A stretch of DNA of 64,000 nt from an uncultured Lachnospiraceae bacterium (lineage in GTDB: Bacteria; Bacillota; Clostridia; Lachnospirales; Lachnospiraceae). Position numbers and translations under genes: made by a program. This document shows, piece by piece, positions 51,579 to 60,041 of this stretch (positions within the stretch are counted from its first letter, which is position 1; every line of letters starts with the position of its first letter). The notes under the pieces are model-generated. The model was not told the origin of the DNA. It ran no database searches and saw nothing but the letters and a program-made list of their open reading frames with translations. The stretch is from the NCBI GenBank assembly GCA_934401915.1, contig CAKRSV010000002.1:186001-250000 (forward strand), read 5' to 3'.

Positions 51579-52406
51579 ATGAAGAAAATCAGTATTGCAA
51601 AAATTTTGATTTATATTTTTCTGGTTATCCTGGCGTTTGTCTATCTTGCACCTCTCGTATGGATGTTTTTTGTTTCCTTAAAGGATAATGCAGAGATTTT
51701 CCGGTCACCATTCGCACTGCCGGAACGGATTCAGTGGGAGAACTACACCTTTGCCTGGACGGCAGGATACCTTGGAAAGGCAACCTTAAACTCCGCAATC
51801 GTCTGTGTAACCTCACTGGTTGTAAGTATGGTAGTTGGTTCCATGGCAGCCTTTGCCATTGCCAGAATGAAATGGAAACTGGCAAAAACAATGATGACCT
51901 ATTTCATGATTGGTATGATGATTCCGGTACACTGTGTACTGATTCCACTGTTTAAGACGTTTTCCGGTATGGGATTGTATAACAGCCTGATTGGTCTGAT
52001 TATTCCTTATGTAACATTTTCCCTGCCGATTACCATATTTATTATGGTAGGGTTCTTTGAAAATATGCCAAGAGAGCTGTTTGAGGCAGCCTGTATAGAT
52101 GGCTGTTCCATTTATAAATGTTTTGCAGTAATTGCAGTACCGCTTTCCAAGACCGGGCTTTTTGTAACCGGACTGATGTCCTTCGTTGCGAACTGGAACG
52201 AACTGTTGCTTGCAATGGTATTTATTTCAGATGATATGAAGAAGACACTGCCGGTATCCTTGTCAAAGTTCGTAGGACCTTACAATACCAATTATGTGCA
52301 GATGTTTGCGGCAATCATTATTGCTATTGTACCTACGATTATTGTATACTGCTGTTTCAGTAACCAGATTGTAGACGGTCTGACAGCAGGTGCGGTAAAA
52401 GGTTAG
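51579..52406 (+). CDS. ABC sugar transporter permease, MalG/UgpE type
   Basis: 275 residues with six helices. The N-terminal FLVILAFVYLAPLVWMFFVSLK is typical of MalG-like proteins, and the EAA loop is EAACIDGCSIYKCFAVIAVPLS. Located 10 bases after the first permease with a TAGGAGGT site. The GH3 gene begins 56 bases on, in the same direction, so the imported sugar is processed by it. Confidence 0.92.
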   Translation: MKKISIAKILIYIFLVILAFVYLAPLVWMFFVSLKDNAEIFRSPFALPERIQWENYTFAWTAGYLGKATLNSAIVCVTSLVVSMVVGSMAAFAIARMKWKLAKTMMTYFMIGMMIPVHCVLIPLFKTFSGMGLYNSLIGLIIPYVTFSLPITIFIMVGFFENMPRELFEAACIDGCSIYKCFAVIAVPLSKTGLFVTGLMSFVANWNELLLAMVFISDDMKKTLPVSLSKFVGPYNTNYVQMFAAIIIAIVPTIIVYCCFSNQIVDGLTAGAVKG

Positions 52407-52462
52407 TATTTCAAGAAAAAAGGAATTGCAATGGAAATAATAAGAGGAAAGGAAATTTAACG

Positions 52463-54613
52463 ATGGAAGAAAGCAAGACAGACAGAACCAAAGCCAGAAA
52501 AGCCGCAAGAGAAAAAGCGATAGCACTGGTAAGCCAGATGAGTATAGAAGAAAGGGCATCCCAGTTGCGCTATGATGCCCCGGCGATTGAACGGTTGGGT
52601 ATTCCTGCTTATAACTGGTGGAATGAGGCATTACACGGTCTGGCAAGAGCGGGTGTGGCAACCAGTTTTCCACAGGCGGTAGCCATGGCAGCTTCCTTCG
52701 ACCCGGAATTGCTAAAGCAGGCGGGAGATGTGGCTGCGACAGAAGGCAGGGCAAAATACAATGCATATACGGCAGAGAATGACAGAGATATCTATAAAGG
52801 ACTTACTTTCTGGTCACCTAACGTAAATATATTCCGTGACCCCAGATGGGGAAGAGGACAGGAAACGTATGGAGAAGACCCTTATCTGACATCCCGGCTG
52901 GGGGTAGCTTATGTAGAAGGACTGCAGGGCGAGGGGGATGTGTTAAAAAGCGCGGCATGCGCCAAACATTTCGCAGTCCATTCCGGTCCGGAGGCAGTAC
53001 GGCATGAGTTCGATGCCAAAGCCAGTAAAAAAGATATGGCAGAAACCTACCTGCCTGCTTTTAAAGCGTGTGTGCAGGAGGCAGGTGTGGAAGCTGTTAT
53101 GGGAGCCTATAACAGAACCAATGGCGAACCCTGTTGCGGCAGTGATACACTGATTAAGAAGATTTTGCGTGAAGAATGGGGCTTCGAGGGACATTATGTA
53201 TCAGACTGCTGGGCTATCAGAGATTTCCACGAACATCACATGGTAACCCATACCGCAGAAGAATCCGCGGCAATGGCATTAAAAGCAGGCTGTGACATTA
53301 ACTGTGGTGTAACCTACCTGCATCTGTTAAAAGCATTGCAGGAAGACTTGGTAACAGAGGAAGAGATTACAGAAGCTGCGGTGAGAGCCTTTACTACCAG
53401 ATATTTACTGGGGATTATGGAAGGCAGCGAGTATGACAAAGTGCCTTATGAAAAAGTGGAATGCGAAGAACATCTTGCCGTAGCGGAACAGATGACAAAG
53501 GAATCGGTAGTACTGCTTAAAAATAACGGTATTTTACCACTGAAGGATAAGAAAGAAATAAAGAGAATCGGGGTAGTAGGACCCAATGCCAACAGCAGGG
53601 AAGCACTGATTGGAAACTATCACGGAACCTCTTCCCGTTATATTACGATTCTGGAGGGAATCCAGGATAAGGCACAGGATAAATATCAGGTGCTTTACTC
53701 GGAAGGTTCCCATCTTTTCAAAGACCAGATAGAGAGCCTTGGGTGGAAGAATGACAGAATCGCGGAAGCACTCATTGTGGCAAAACACAGTGATGTGGTA
53801 GTGCTGTGCGTGGGGCTGAATGAGACACTGGAGGGAGAAGAAGGGGATACCGGTAACAGCTATGCATCCGGAGATAAAGAGAACCTGCTTCTTCCGGAGA
53901 GCCAGAGAAATCTCATGCATGCTGTGTTAGACAGTGGAAAGCCGGTAATTGTCTGTCTTATGGCGGGCAGTGCCATTGACCTTTCGGAGGCAGAGGAGAA
54001 GGCAGCCGCCGTGGTACAGGCATGGTATCCGGGGGCAAGAGGCGGCAAGGCAGTAGCAGATATTCTATTTGGTGACTGCTCCCCATCCGGCAAGTTGCCG
54101 GTTACCTTTTACCGCACGGTAGAGGAACTGCCGGACTTTGAAGACTATTCCATGGAAGGCAGAACCTATCGTTATATGAAAGGGGAAGCCCTGTATCCGT
54201 TTGGGTATGGTCTGACTTATGGAAAAGTCGAGGTAGAGGAGGCTGCGGTTACCGCAAAGGATGATGCAACCAGGGAAGTGAAGCTGTATATCAAGGCAGC
54301 TAATCATGGAAAATATGGTACAGATGAAGTGCTCCAGGTATACTGTAAGGATAAAGAATCTGCCTATGCCGTACCAAACCACAGTTTATGTGCCTTTACC
54401 AGAATCCATCTGGAGGCGGGCGAAACAAAACAGGTGGAGATAACCATTCCTGGCAGTGCTTTCTATGCGGTAAATGAAGAGGGAGAATTCATCTGGGACA
54501 GCCGGTTATATGACCTTTATGCAGGATGTGGACAGCCGGATGCAAGAACGGAAGAATTAAGCGGCAGTAGGGCAGTGAAGGTAGAGGTGCGGTTCAGCCC
54601 CTTGAATTCATAA
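52463..54613 (+). CDS. Glycoside hydrolase family 3 (beta-xylosidase/glucosidase type)
   Basis: 716 residues, no signal peptide. GH3 N-terminal barrel: YNWWNEALHGLARAG and FSPNVNI-like segment (FWSPNVNIFRDPRWGRGQET), then AKHFAVHSGPEAVRHEF. The nucleophile is D248 in HYVSDCWAI. The C-terminal sandwich ends with the fibronectin-type domain (YGFGYGLTYGK-like segment LYPFGYGLTYGKVE). NWWNEALHG with RHEFDA resembles xylosidase-type members. It cleaves terminal beta-linked xylose or glucose from imported oligosaccharides in the cytoplasm. Confidence 0.9.
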   Translation: MEESKTDRTKARKAAREKAIALVSQMSIEERASQLRYDAPAIERLGIPAYNWWNEALHGLARAGVATSFPQAVAMAASFDPELLKQAGDVAATEGRAKYNAYTAENDRDIYKGLTFWSPNVNIFRDPRWGRGQETYGEDPYLTSRLGVAYVEGLQGEGDVLKSAACAKHFAVHSGPEAVRHEFDAKASKKDMAETYLPAFKACVQEAGVEAVMGAYNRTNGEPCCGSDTLIKKILREEWGFEGHYVSDCWAIRDFHEHHMVTHTAEESAAMALKAGCDINCGVTYLHLLKALQEDLVTEEEITEAAVRAFTTRYLLGIMEGSEYDKVPYEKVECEEHLAVAEQMTKESVVLLKNNGILPLKDKKEIKRIGVVGPNANSREALIGNYHGTSSRYITILEGIQDKAQDKYQVLYSEGSHLFKDQIESLGWKNDRIAEALIVAKHSDVVVLCVGLNETLEGEEGDTGNSYASGDKENLLLPESQRNLMHAVLDSGKPVIVCLMAGSAIDLSEAEEKAAAVVQAWYPGARGGKAVADILFGDCSPSGKLPVTFYRTVEELPDFEDYSMEGRTYRYMKGEALYPFGYGLTYGKVEVEEAAVTAKDDATREVKLYIKAANHGKYGTDEVLQVYCKDKESAYAVPNHSLCAFTRIHLEAGETKQVEITIPGSAFYAVNEEGEFIWDSRLYDLYAGCGQPDARTEELSGSRAVKVEVRFSPLNS

Positions 54614-54704
54614 AAGCGGTTGCGAACATACAAGGCTTGTTTTATACTGTAAAAGAGCAGTTACGATGAAGCAGTGATGAATTGTGTCGACGGAGGATAA
54701 GACA

Positions 54705-55310
54705 ATGAGCATGAATATTGTATGTTTGGACCTGGAAGGAGTTCTCGTTCCTGAAATCTGGATTGCCTTTGCAGAGGCAAGCGGTATTCCGGAACTCAAG
54801 AGAACCACCAGGGATGAGCCGGATTATGATAAATTGATGAGATGGAGACTCGGAATTCTGAAAGAGCATGGACTTGGACTGAAAGAAATTCAGGACACCA
54901 TCGCAAAGATTGACCCGATCCCGGGAGCAAAGGAATTCTTGGATGAATTGAGAAGCCTTACACAGGTTATTATTATCAGTGATACTTTTACCCAGTTTGC
55001 GGGACCTCTTATGAAGAAACTCGGCTGGCCGACTATCTTCTGTAACTCATTGGAGGTTGCGCCGGATGGTGAAATCACAGGCTTTAAGATGAGAATTGAG
55101 AATTCCAAGCTGACCACCGTAAAGGCATTACAGTCTATCGGTTATGAAACTATTGCCAGCGGGGACAGCCACAACGACCTTGGCATGATCCGTGCAAGCA
55201 AGGCAGGCTTCTTATTCAAGAGCACCGAGCAGATTAAGAAAGATAACCCGGATTTACCGGCATACGAAACCTACGAAGAACTGATGGAAGCCATCAAGAA
55301 ACAGCTGTAG
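54705..55310 (+). CDS. thrH: Bifunctional phosphoserine phosphatase/homoserine phosphotransferase
   Basis: 201 residues from ATG 54705 with CGGAGGA upstream. HAD superfamily: the nucleophile motif is CLDLEGVLVPEIW (D8), motif II is IISDTFTQF, and motif III/IV is ASGDSHNDLGMI. The first motif (DxEGVLxPE) marks ThrH rather than SerB. It dephosphorylates phosphoserine and can transfer phosphate to homoserine, linking serine and threonine synthesis. A strong terminator follows at 55351. Confidence 0.9.
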   Translation: MSMNIVCLDLEGVLVPEIWIAFAEASGIPELKRTTRDEPDYDKLMRWRLGILKEHGLGLKEIQDTIAKIDPIPGAKEFLDELRSLTQVIIISDTFTQFAGPLMKKLGWPTIFCNSLEVAPDGEITGFKMRIENSKLTTVKALQSIGYETIASGDSHNDLGMIRASKAGFLFKSTEQIKKDNPDLPAYETYEELMEAIKKQL

Positions 55311-55350
55311 GAACTTAGATATATGCGAAGTGTTAAATAGTATTAAGTAT

Positions 55351-55383
55351 AAAAGGTTTGGCGCATAGTGCCAAACCTTTTTT
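55351..55383 (+). terminator. Intrinsic terminator of thrH
   Basis: AAAAGGTTTGGC 55351-55362 pairs with GCCAAACCTTTT 55370-55381, then T's. It could also serve the convergent toxin gene through the A-run on the other side. Confidence 0.85.
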
Positions 55384-55400
55384 GAATGTAGACAGATTCC

Positions 55401-55733
55401 TTAAATAAGGGAAAATCCCTGACGAAGAATTGAATTCCAGTTGCTTTTCTGATATAGAAATCGTACAACAATTACCAGTTGCTTTCTTTTATCAATCGTG
55501 TAAAAGGCAAGGTAATTATTGACTATAACGAATCGGATTTCCCAGCTTGCCAGAACAGGGTCATCCACAAGACGAAACTTTTCGGGCATATCGCCCAGTG
55601 AATTGATCTGCCCCGTGACAGAATCAAGCAGATGATCTGCTGCAGTTGGGTTTTTCAAAGTAAATTCGATGTGGTCAGCGGCACGAAGAATGTCACGTTC
55701 TGCGGTAGCTGTGATGTAAATGTTATAGCTCAT
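55401..55733 (-). CDS. RelE/ParE-family toxin
   Basis: 110 residues on the minus strand. YITATAERDILRAADHIEF, the PTAADHLLDSVTGQI helix, FRLVDDPVLASWEIRFVIVNNYLAFY and VVRFLYQKSNW are typical of ParE/RelE toxins, the arginines and the C-terminal strand forming the active face. Its start ATG overlaps the antitoxin stop (ATGA), as in most such pairs. The target (gyrase or ribosome) cannot be told from sequence. Confidence 0.88.
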   Translation of the reverse strand: MSYNIYITATAERDILRAADHIEFTLKNPTAADHLLDSVTGQINSLGDMPEKFRLVDDPVLASWEIRFVIVNNYLAFYTIDKRKQLVIVVRFLYQKSNWNSILRQGFSLI

Positions 55734-55993
55734 CCGTGACGCCTGCTCCGGATATCAGCCATGGCTTCCGCGAAAGGTCGGGTGCTGCCGGAGGAAATGT
55801 CATCCATACCTTCTTTGATTTGGCTATATAATTCAAAGCGACTGGTTAGAGCTTCGTAGGCTTCAATGCTCATAACAGCAAGATCGCCTTTTCCATTCTT
55901 CGTAATAAATACCGGTTCGGGATAACTGTGGCAAAATGAAGAAATTTCATTGTAGTTATTCCGCAAATCAGCGCTTGATTTGATTGCAGGCAT
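55730..55993 (-). CDS. Phd/YefM-family antitoxin
   Basis: 87 residues from the ATG at 55993 (complement), with AGGAGGGG six bases upstream. The frame is open further upstream, but that start is unsupported. IKSSADLRNNYNEISSFCHS is the DNA-binding N-terminus, and VFITKNGKGDLAVMSIEAYEAL is the standard Phd/YefM motif. The C-terminal part (DDISSGSTRPFAEAMADI) wraps the toxin. It likely represses its own promoter, in 55994-56060. Confidence 0.9.
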   Translation of the reverse strand: MPAIKSSADLRNNYNEISSFCHSYPEPVFITKNGKGDLAVMSIEAYEALTSRFELYSQIKEGMDDISSGSTRPFAEAMADIRSRRHG

Positions 55994-56322
55994 AATAAAC
56001 CCCTCCTTATTTGATAACAAAATTATACACAAATTTTGCTATACGGTCAATGGAAATGTGAGAATATTATATGTCAGTTTTTGGAATATTATTCAGCTGA
56101 TTCCCTTTTGGAAGCAATCCGGACACAGACGGGGATAATGGGATTTTGATGAGAATACTGAAAAATCTATGAAAGTGAAGTGGACAAGCTACCTTGTAAA
56201 GCGAAGTAAAGAATGCCAGCCCGGTGGGCTGGCATTTAATCAGTCATCTTCAAACTTGAATGATTCGTTAACAGGCACTCCAAGATAGGCAGAAAGTCTG
56301 AGAACAAGTTCACAATGCCGTA
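55994..56322. other. Intergenic region with terminator hairpin
   Basis: This 329-base gap holds the TA promoter on its left side. AATGCCAGCCC 56212-56222 pairs with GGGCTGGCATT 56226-56236, a strong short-loop hairpin that ends the trpS transcript on the minus strand or transcription from the left. A 30-codon frame on the minus strand (ending 56244, running into trpS) reads LVLRLSAYLGVPVNESFKFEDD and may be a relic of another gene. Otherwise nothing is recognised. Confidence 0.5.
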
Positions 56323-57384
56323 TCAGCGCAGCAGATTGTCGTTCTCAAAATAGTCGATACACATCGCATGGCGCACGTCGCTGAGCGTCTTTGCAGCGGT
56401 TTCTCTTGCGACCTCTGTGCCGTGGCGCAGGATATCGCATACATCCGGCAGACGCTTTTCCCATTCCTTACGCTTCTCACGGATCGGAGAAAGTTCCTCC
56501 TGCAGGACGTTGTTCAGGAATTTCTTGACTTTCACATCGCCAAGACCGCCTCTCTTGTAGTGGTCGCTCAATTCCTCCAGACCGCTGTATTCCGGCAGAT
56601 ATTCTGCGAAATGCTCAGGCTTGCTGAACGCTTGCAGATAAATGAACACCGGATTGCCATCGACCTGACCGGGATCTTCCACGCGGAGATGGTTGGGATC
56701 GGTGAACATGGACATAACCTTTTTGCGCACGTCTTCGGATTCGTCCGAGAGATAAATACAGTTGCCGAGAGACTTGCTCATCTTAGCCTTTCCGTCGATG
56801 CCGGGGAGACGCAGACAGGCGCTGTTCTGTGGCAGTACAATGCGCGGATCGGTGAGAGTCTCGCCATAGACGGAATTAAACTTGTGCACGATCTCCTTGC
56901 ACTGTTCGATCATGGGCATCTGATCCTCGCCTACCGGTACATGCGTTGCGCGGAACGCGGTAATATCGGCCGCCTGGCTGATCGGATAGCAGAAAAATCC
57001 GACAGGGATGCTTGCCTCGAAGTTACGCATCTGGATCTCGCTCTTTACCGTAGGGTTACGCTGAACCCTGGAGACAGTGACCAGATTCATATAGTAAAAG
57101 GTCAGCTCGGTCAATTCCGGTATCATGGACTGAATGAAAATAGTGGATTTTTCGGGATCCAGACCACATGCCAGATAGTCGAGAGCTACCTGCAGAATGT
57201 TCTGGCGAACCTTTTCGGGATGCTCGGCATTGTCCGTGAGTGCCTGCGCATCTGCGATCATAATATAAATCTCGTCGTAGTTCCCGGAATTCTGGAGTTT
57301 GACACGCTCCTTGAGGGAACCTACATAATGTCCTACGTGAAGATGACCTGTCGGACGGTCACCGGTCAATATAATCTGTTTCAT
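56323..57384 (-). CDS. trpS: Tryptophan--tRNA ligase
   Basis: 353 residues on the minus strand. The class I signature is GDRPTGHLHVGHYVGS (HIGH-like GHLHVGHY) near residue 8 and KMSKS in GKAKMSKSLGN near residue 205. The tryptophan-binding region and the C-terminal anticodon part are of normal length. Charges tRNA-Trp with tryptophan. No T-box is seen in the leader, although many clostridial synthetase genes have one. A textbook promoter lies at 57420-57448. Confidence 0.95.
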   Translation of the reverse strand: MKQIILTGDRPTGHLHVGHYVGSLKERVKLQNSGNYDEIYIMIADAQALTDNAEHPEKVRQNILQVALDYLACGLDPEKSTIFIQSMIPELTELTFYYMNLVTVSRVQRNPTVKSEIQMRNFEASIPVGFFCYPISQAADITAFRATHVPVGEDQMPMIEQCKEIVHKFNSVYGETLTDPRIVLPQNSACLRLPGIDGKAKMSKSLGNCIYLSDESEDVRKKVMSMFTDPNHLRVEDPGQVDGNPVFIYLQAFSKPEHFAEYLPEYSGLEELSDHYKRGGLGDVKVKKFLNNVLQEELSPIREKRKEWEKRLPDVCDILRHGTEVARETAAKTLSDVRHAMCIDYFENDNLLR

Positions 57385-57419
57385 AATCTTGTCAAAACCT
57401 TCCTCTCTCTGATAATAAC

Positions 57420-57448
57420 ATTGTACAGAGGTATTTTGGCGGTGTCAA
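57420..57448 (-). promoter_or_regulatory. trpS promoter
   Basis: On the minus strand: TTGACA (57448-57443), a 17-base spacer, TACAAT (57425-57420), then about 35 bases to the start codon at 57384. It is near-consensus for the housekeeping sigma factor. An AGAGAGGAAGG site for translation is in between. Confidence 0.8.
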
Positions 57449-57676
57449 CACACCCGCGGGATTATTCGCGGCGCGACTTTGAGGGTGCGCGCTGAATGGG
57501 ATTATCCCGCCATATAAAATTGCTGTTGTGTATGAACGCAGGTATTTAAAGAAAGCAGTTTTGCATGGCTCTTAATAGTTACAAATTTATATAAAAATTT
57601 TAAAGAGAGTCCGATTTATTGTACTCTTCTTTTGCTATACTCGCCTTACAGTCAGAGATATGGAAAGGACAGGGTG

Positions 57677-58048
57677 ATGCAGATGAGAGCGAGATTTGGA
57701 GTAATTACGTTATTTTTGGTGTTTGTGATCTCCTTTTGTGTGAGGGGAACGGCGATGAGCCAGAGCGAGGCGGACCGCGCTTCGATGAACAGGTATTATA
57801 AGAGTCTGGAAAAGGATTTTCGCACCGGGATCCGGGAGACGCTGACACAGAATGGATTGGAAAAAAGCGGTGTGATGATCACCTGGGTAAGTGGGGAGGA
57901 TGGCGAACGAACTTATAAAGTAAGTATTAATGACCGCTCTTTTCAGAGAATGAGCGAAGAGGAGAAAAGGCAGCTGACGGAGCAGTTTGCCATGTATGAG
58001 TTTGAGGGGGAGCGTTGCGGATTCGTCTACGAACTGGGGACGGCGTAG
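57677..58048 (+). CDS. Small exported protein of unknown function
   Basis: 123 residues from ATG 57677; ATG 57683 is an alternative. Residues 6-24 form a signal peptide (FGVITLFLVFVISFCVRGTAMS). The mature part is mainly helical at first (EADRASMNRYYKSLEKDFR) with a small beta portion (VMITWVSGEDGERTYKVSIND). No cysteines remain, so it is probably secreted. No family is recognised. The upstream gap, 57449-57676, holds the trpS promoter region and inverted GGGATTATCCC repeats. Confidence 0.65.
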   Translation: MQMRARFGVITLFLVFVISFCVRGTAMSQSEADRASMNRYYKSLEKDFRTGIRETLTQNGLEKSGVMITWVSGEDGERTYKVSINDRSFQRMSEEEKRQLTEQFAMYEFEGERCGFVYELGTA

Positions 58049-58192
58049 CAGCTTTGAGAGTCTTAATTTAAGATTCAAAGGAATGACTTTTCTGTGATTT
58101 TGGATTATACTAAAGAATAACTGGCAAGACAGGGCAGTTAATCAAGAAAAGGAGAAGTCAGTCACACCGGGATGATGGACTGACAAGAGGAT

Positions 58193-58852
58193 ATGATGAG
58201 ATCTGATCCAAAACCACAGGAATTTTACAGACATTTTAAAGGAAACATATATCAGATTCGTTGCCTCGCCAGGCATACAGAGACTCGCGAGAGAATGGTC
58301 GTGTATCAGGCAATGTACGGAACCTTCGAGATCTATGTAAGACCGCTTGCTATGTTTATGGAGGAAGTGGACCGCGTCAAATATCCGGATGTAAAACAGA
58401 AGTATCGTTTTGAGCTGCTTCAGGATACGGATATGGAGGGAAGTCCCGAGCAGGAGGAGACGCACCTGACGTCAGGCGAGCAGACGATGACCGGCGGAGA
58501 GGCAAAGAAGCCGGAAAATCCGGCAGATGGCGCTGGAAACGGTGCAGCGGCACAGACTGTCAGTGCAGCCGGAAGTGAGGCGGCCGTGAATGGTGGAGAT
58601 GCAGAGGCGGCGGAATCTGATGAGCAACCAAGTCTTGACCCGCTTGTGGTGGAGTTTCTGGATGCGGATTCCTATGAGCAGAGGCTGAATATTCTGGTGG
58701 CGCTTCATTCGCGTATCACGGATGAGATGATCAATACGCTGGCGGTTGCCGTGGATCTTGAGATCAAAGACGGCGATGTGGAGATGCGCTACGAGGAACT
58801 CAAGAACTGCCTGCTCACTTTTGAAAAGTACGAGTGCAACCGTCTGAGATAA
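58193..58852 (+). CDS. DUF1653-domain protein
   Basis: 219 residues. Residues 8-80 match DUF1653: YRHFKGNIYQIRCLARHTET and VVYQAMYGTFEIYVRPLAMFMEEVD. It is extended by a 70-residue low-complexity Glu/Ala/Gly linker and a C-terminal helical domain (DPLVVEFLDADSYEQRLNIL) that is absent from the short DUF1653 proteins. The C-terminal part resembles a family-specific tail seen in clostridia. The function is unknown. A good AAGAGG site precedes it. Confidence 0.78.
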   Translation: MMRSDPKPQEFYRHFKGNIYQIRCLARHTETRERMVVYQAMYGTFEIYVRPLAMFMEEVDRVKYPDVKQKYRFELLQDTDMEGSPEQEETHLTSGEQTMTGGEAKKPENPADGAGNGAAAQTVSAAGSEAAVNGGDAEAAESDEQPSLDPLVVEFLDADSYEQRLNILVALHSRITDEMINTLAVAVDLEIKDGDVEMRYEELKNCLLTFEKYECNRLR

Positions 58853-58958
58853 GCAGCGGCAGGTCGTAAAGATCAGGAGTATGCCATAGGAGACCAGAAC
58901 AGACCCGGTCTGCGGAGAGGGACGCTACAGAAAGCCGCTGTCGGCTGCGGAGGTGCAT

Positions 58959-59969
58959 ATGGCATACAATTTGGACAACAAACTTGTGATAGGTGTTTCT
59001 TCCAGGGCATTGTTTGATCTTACCTATGAAAATAAAATATTTGAAGAGCAGGGTGTAGAGTCTTATTGCAGATATCAGATAGAGCATGAAAACGATATTC
59101 TGCGGCCGGGACCGGGATTCCCGCTTATCAAAGCGCTGCTGAATCTCAATACGCTTCCCGGCAAAAAGGATTCAGTGGAGGTTATCATCATGTCCCGCAA
59201 CAGCCCGGATACTTCGCTCAGGGTATTTAAGGCGATAGAACACTACGGGCTGGGAATCACCCGGGCAGTGCTGGCAAGCGGAGCGTCGCTGGCGCCTTAT
59301 CTGACGGCGTTCCGGACGGATCTGTTTCTGTCGGCATACGAGGACGATGTGCAGAGCGCGATCGATTCCAATATTGCCGCCGGGATCATATGTACGGATG
59401 GACTCTATACCTACGACTGTGAGCATCAGATCCGGCAGATCCGCATCGCATTTGATGGGGACGCCGTATTATTTTCCGATGAATCGGAGAGAATTTATCA
59501 GGAGCAGGGGCTGGAGGCGTTCGAGGAGAACGAGAGACAAAATGCCAGAAATCCGCTCAAGGCCGGGCCGTTTGCCAAGTTCCTTATGACGCTGTCGGAG
59601 TTCCAGAAGGATTGCAAGACGCAGGAGGCTCCGATCCGGACGGCGCTTGTCACGACCAGATGCGCGCCTGCGCATGAACGCGTCATCCGGACGCTCCGTG
59701 CATGGAATGTGCGTATTGACGAGGTGTTTTTCCTGGGTGGGGTGTGCAAAAAGGATGTGCTGAAGGCGTTCGGAGCACATATCTTCTTTGACGATCAGAC
59801 GGTTCATACACAGCCGGCTTCGGAGGTGGTTCCGGCTGCCAGAGTACCCTATAAGAAAAGAGGAGAAGCGAAAAACGTCGACGGTGATCACGGGAAACAG
59901 TCTAATGAGAAGGAAAAAGAGTTGTCCGGCGTCGAAAGCGATAGTAACCTTCAAATAAAAACGGGATAA
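58959..59969 (+). CDS. Cytosolic 5'-nucleotidase-like protein
   Basis: 336 residues from ATG 58959 with GGAGG upstream; GTG 58953 is an alternative. It resembles the cN-I 5'-nucleotidases: VIGVSSRALFDLTYENKIF, VEVIIMSRNSPDTSLRVFKAI, IRIAFDGDAVLFSDESERIY and the AHIFFDDQTVH near the end. These HAD-type enzymes hydrolyse nucleoside 5'-monophosphates. The last 50 residues are charged and probably disordered. mutY follows after 72 bases. Confidence 0.85.
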   Translation: MAYNLDNKLVIGVSSRALFDLTYENKIFEEQGVESYCRYQIEHENDILRPGPGFPLIKALLNLNTLPGKKDSVEVIIMSRNSPDTSLRVFKAIEHYGLGITRAVLASGASLAPYLTAFRTDLFLSAYEDDVQSAIDSNIAAGIICTDGLYTYDCEHQIRQIRIAFDGDAVLFSDESERIYQEQGLEAFEENERQNARNPLKAGPFAKFLMTLSEFQKDCKTQEAPIRTALVTTRCAPAHERVIRTLRAWNVRIDEVFFLGGVCKKDVLKAFGAHIFFDDQTVHTQPASEVVPAARVPYKKRGEAKNVDGDHGKQSNEKEKELSGVESDSNLQIKTG

Positions 59970-60041
59970 CGGTTTCTTGTGGAGAAGAAGTTATCTGTGA
60001 AGAATGGAAATTGGAAAATAAAAAGAAATGGTTGACATAAT

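Noticed and set aside
56244-56336. C-terminal 30-codon relic reading RHCELVLRLSAYLGVPV
   Set aside because: Too short to assign and overlaps the 3' end of trpS; mentioned only within the intergenic entry.
56368-57495. 375-codon plus-strand frame opposite trpS
   Set aside because: Antisense of a certain gene with a clear promoter on the other strand.
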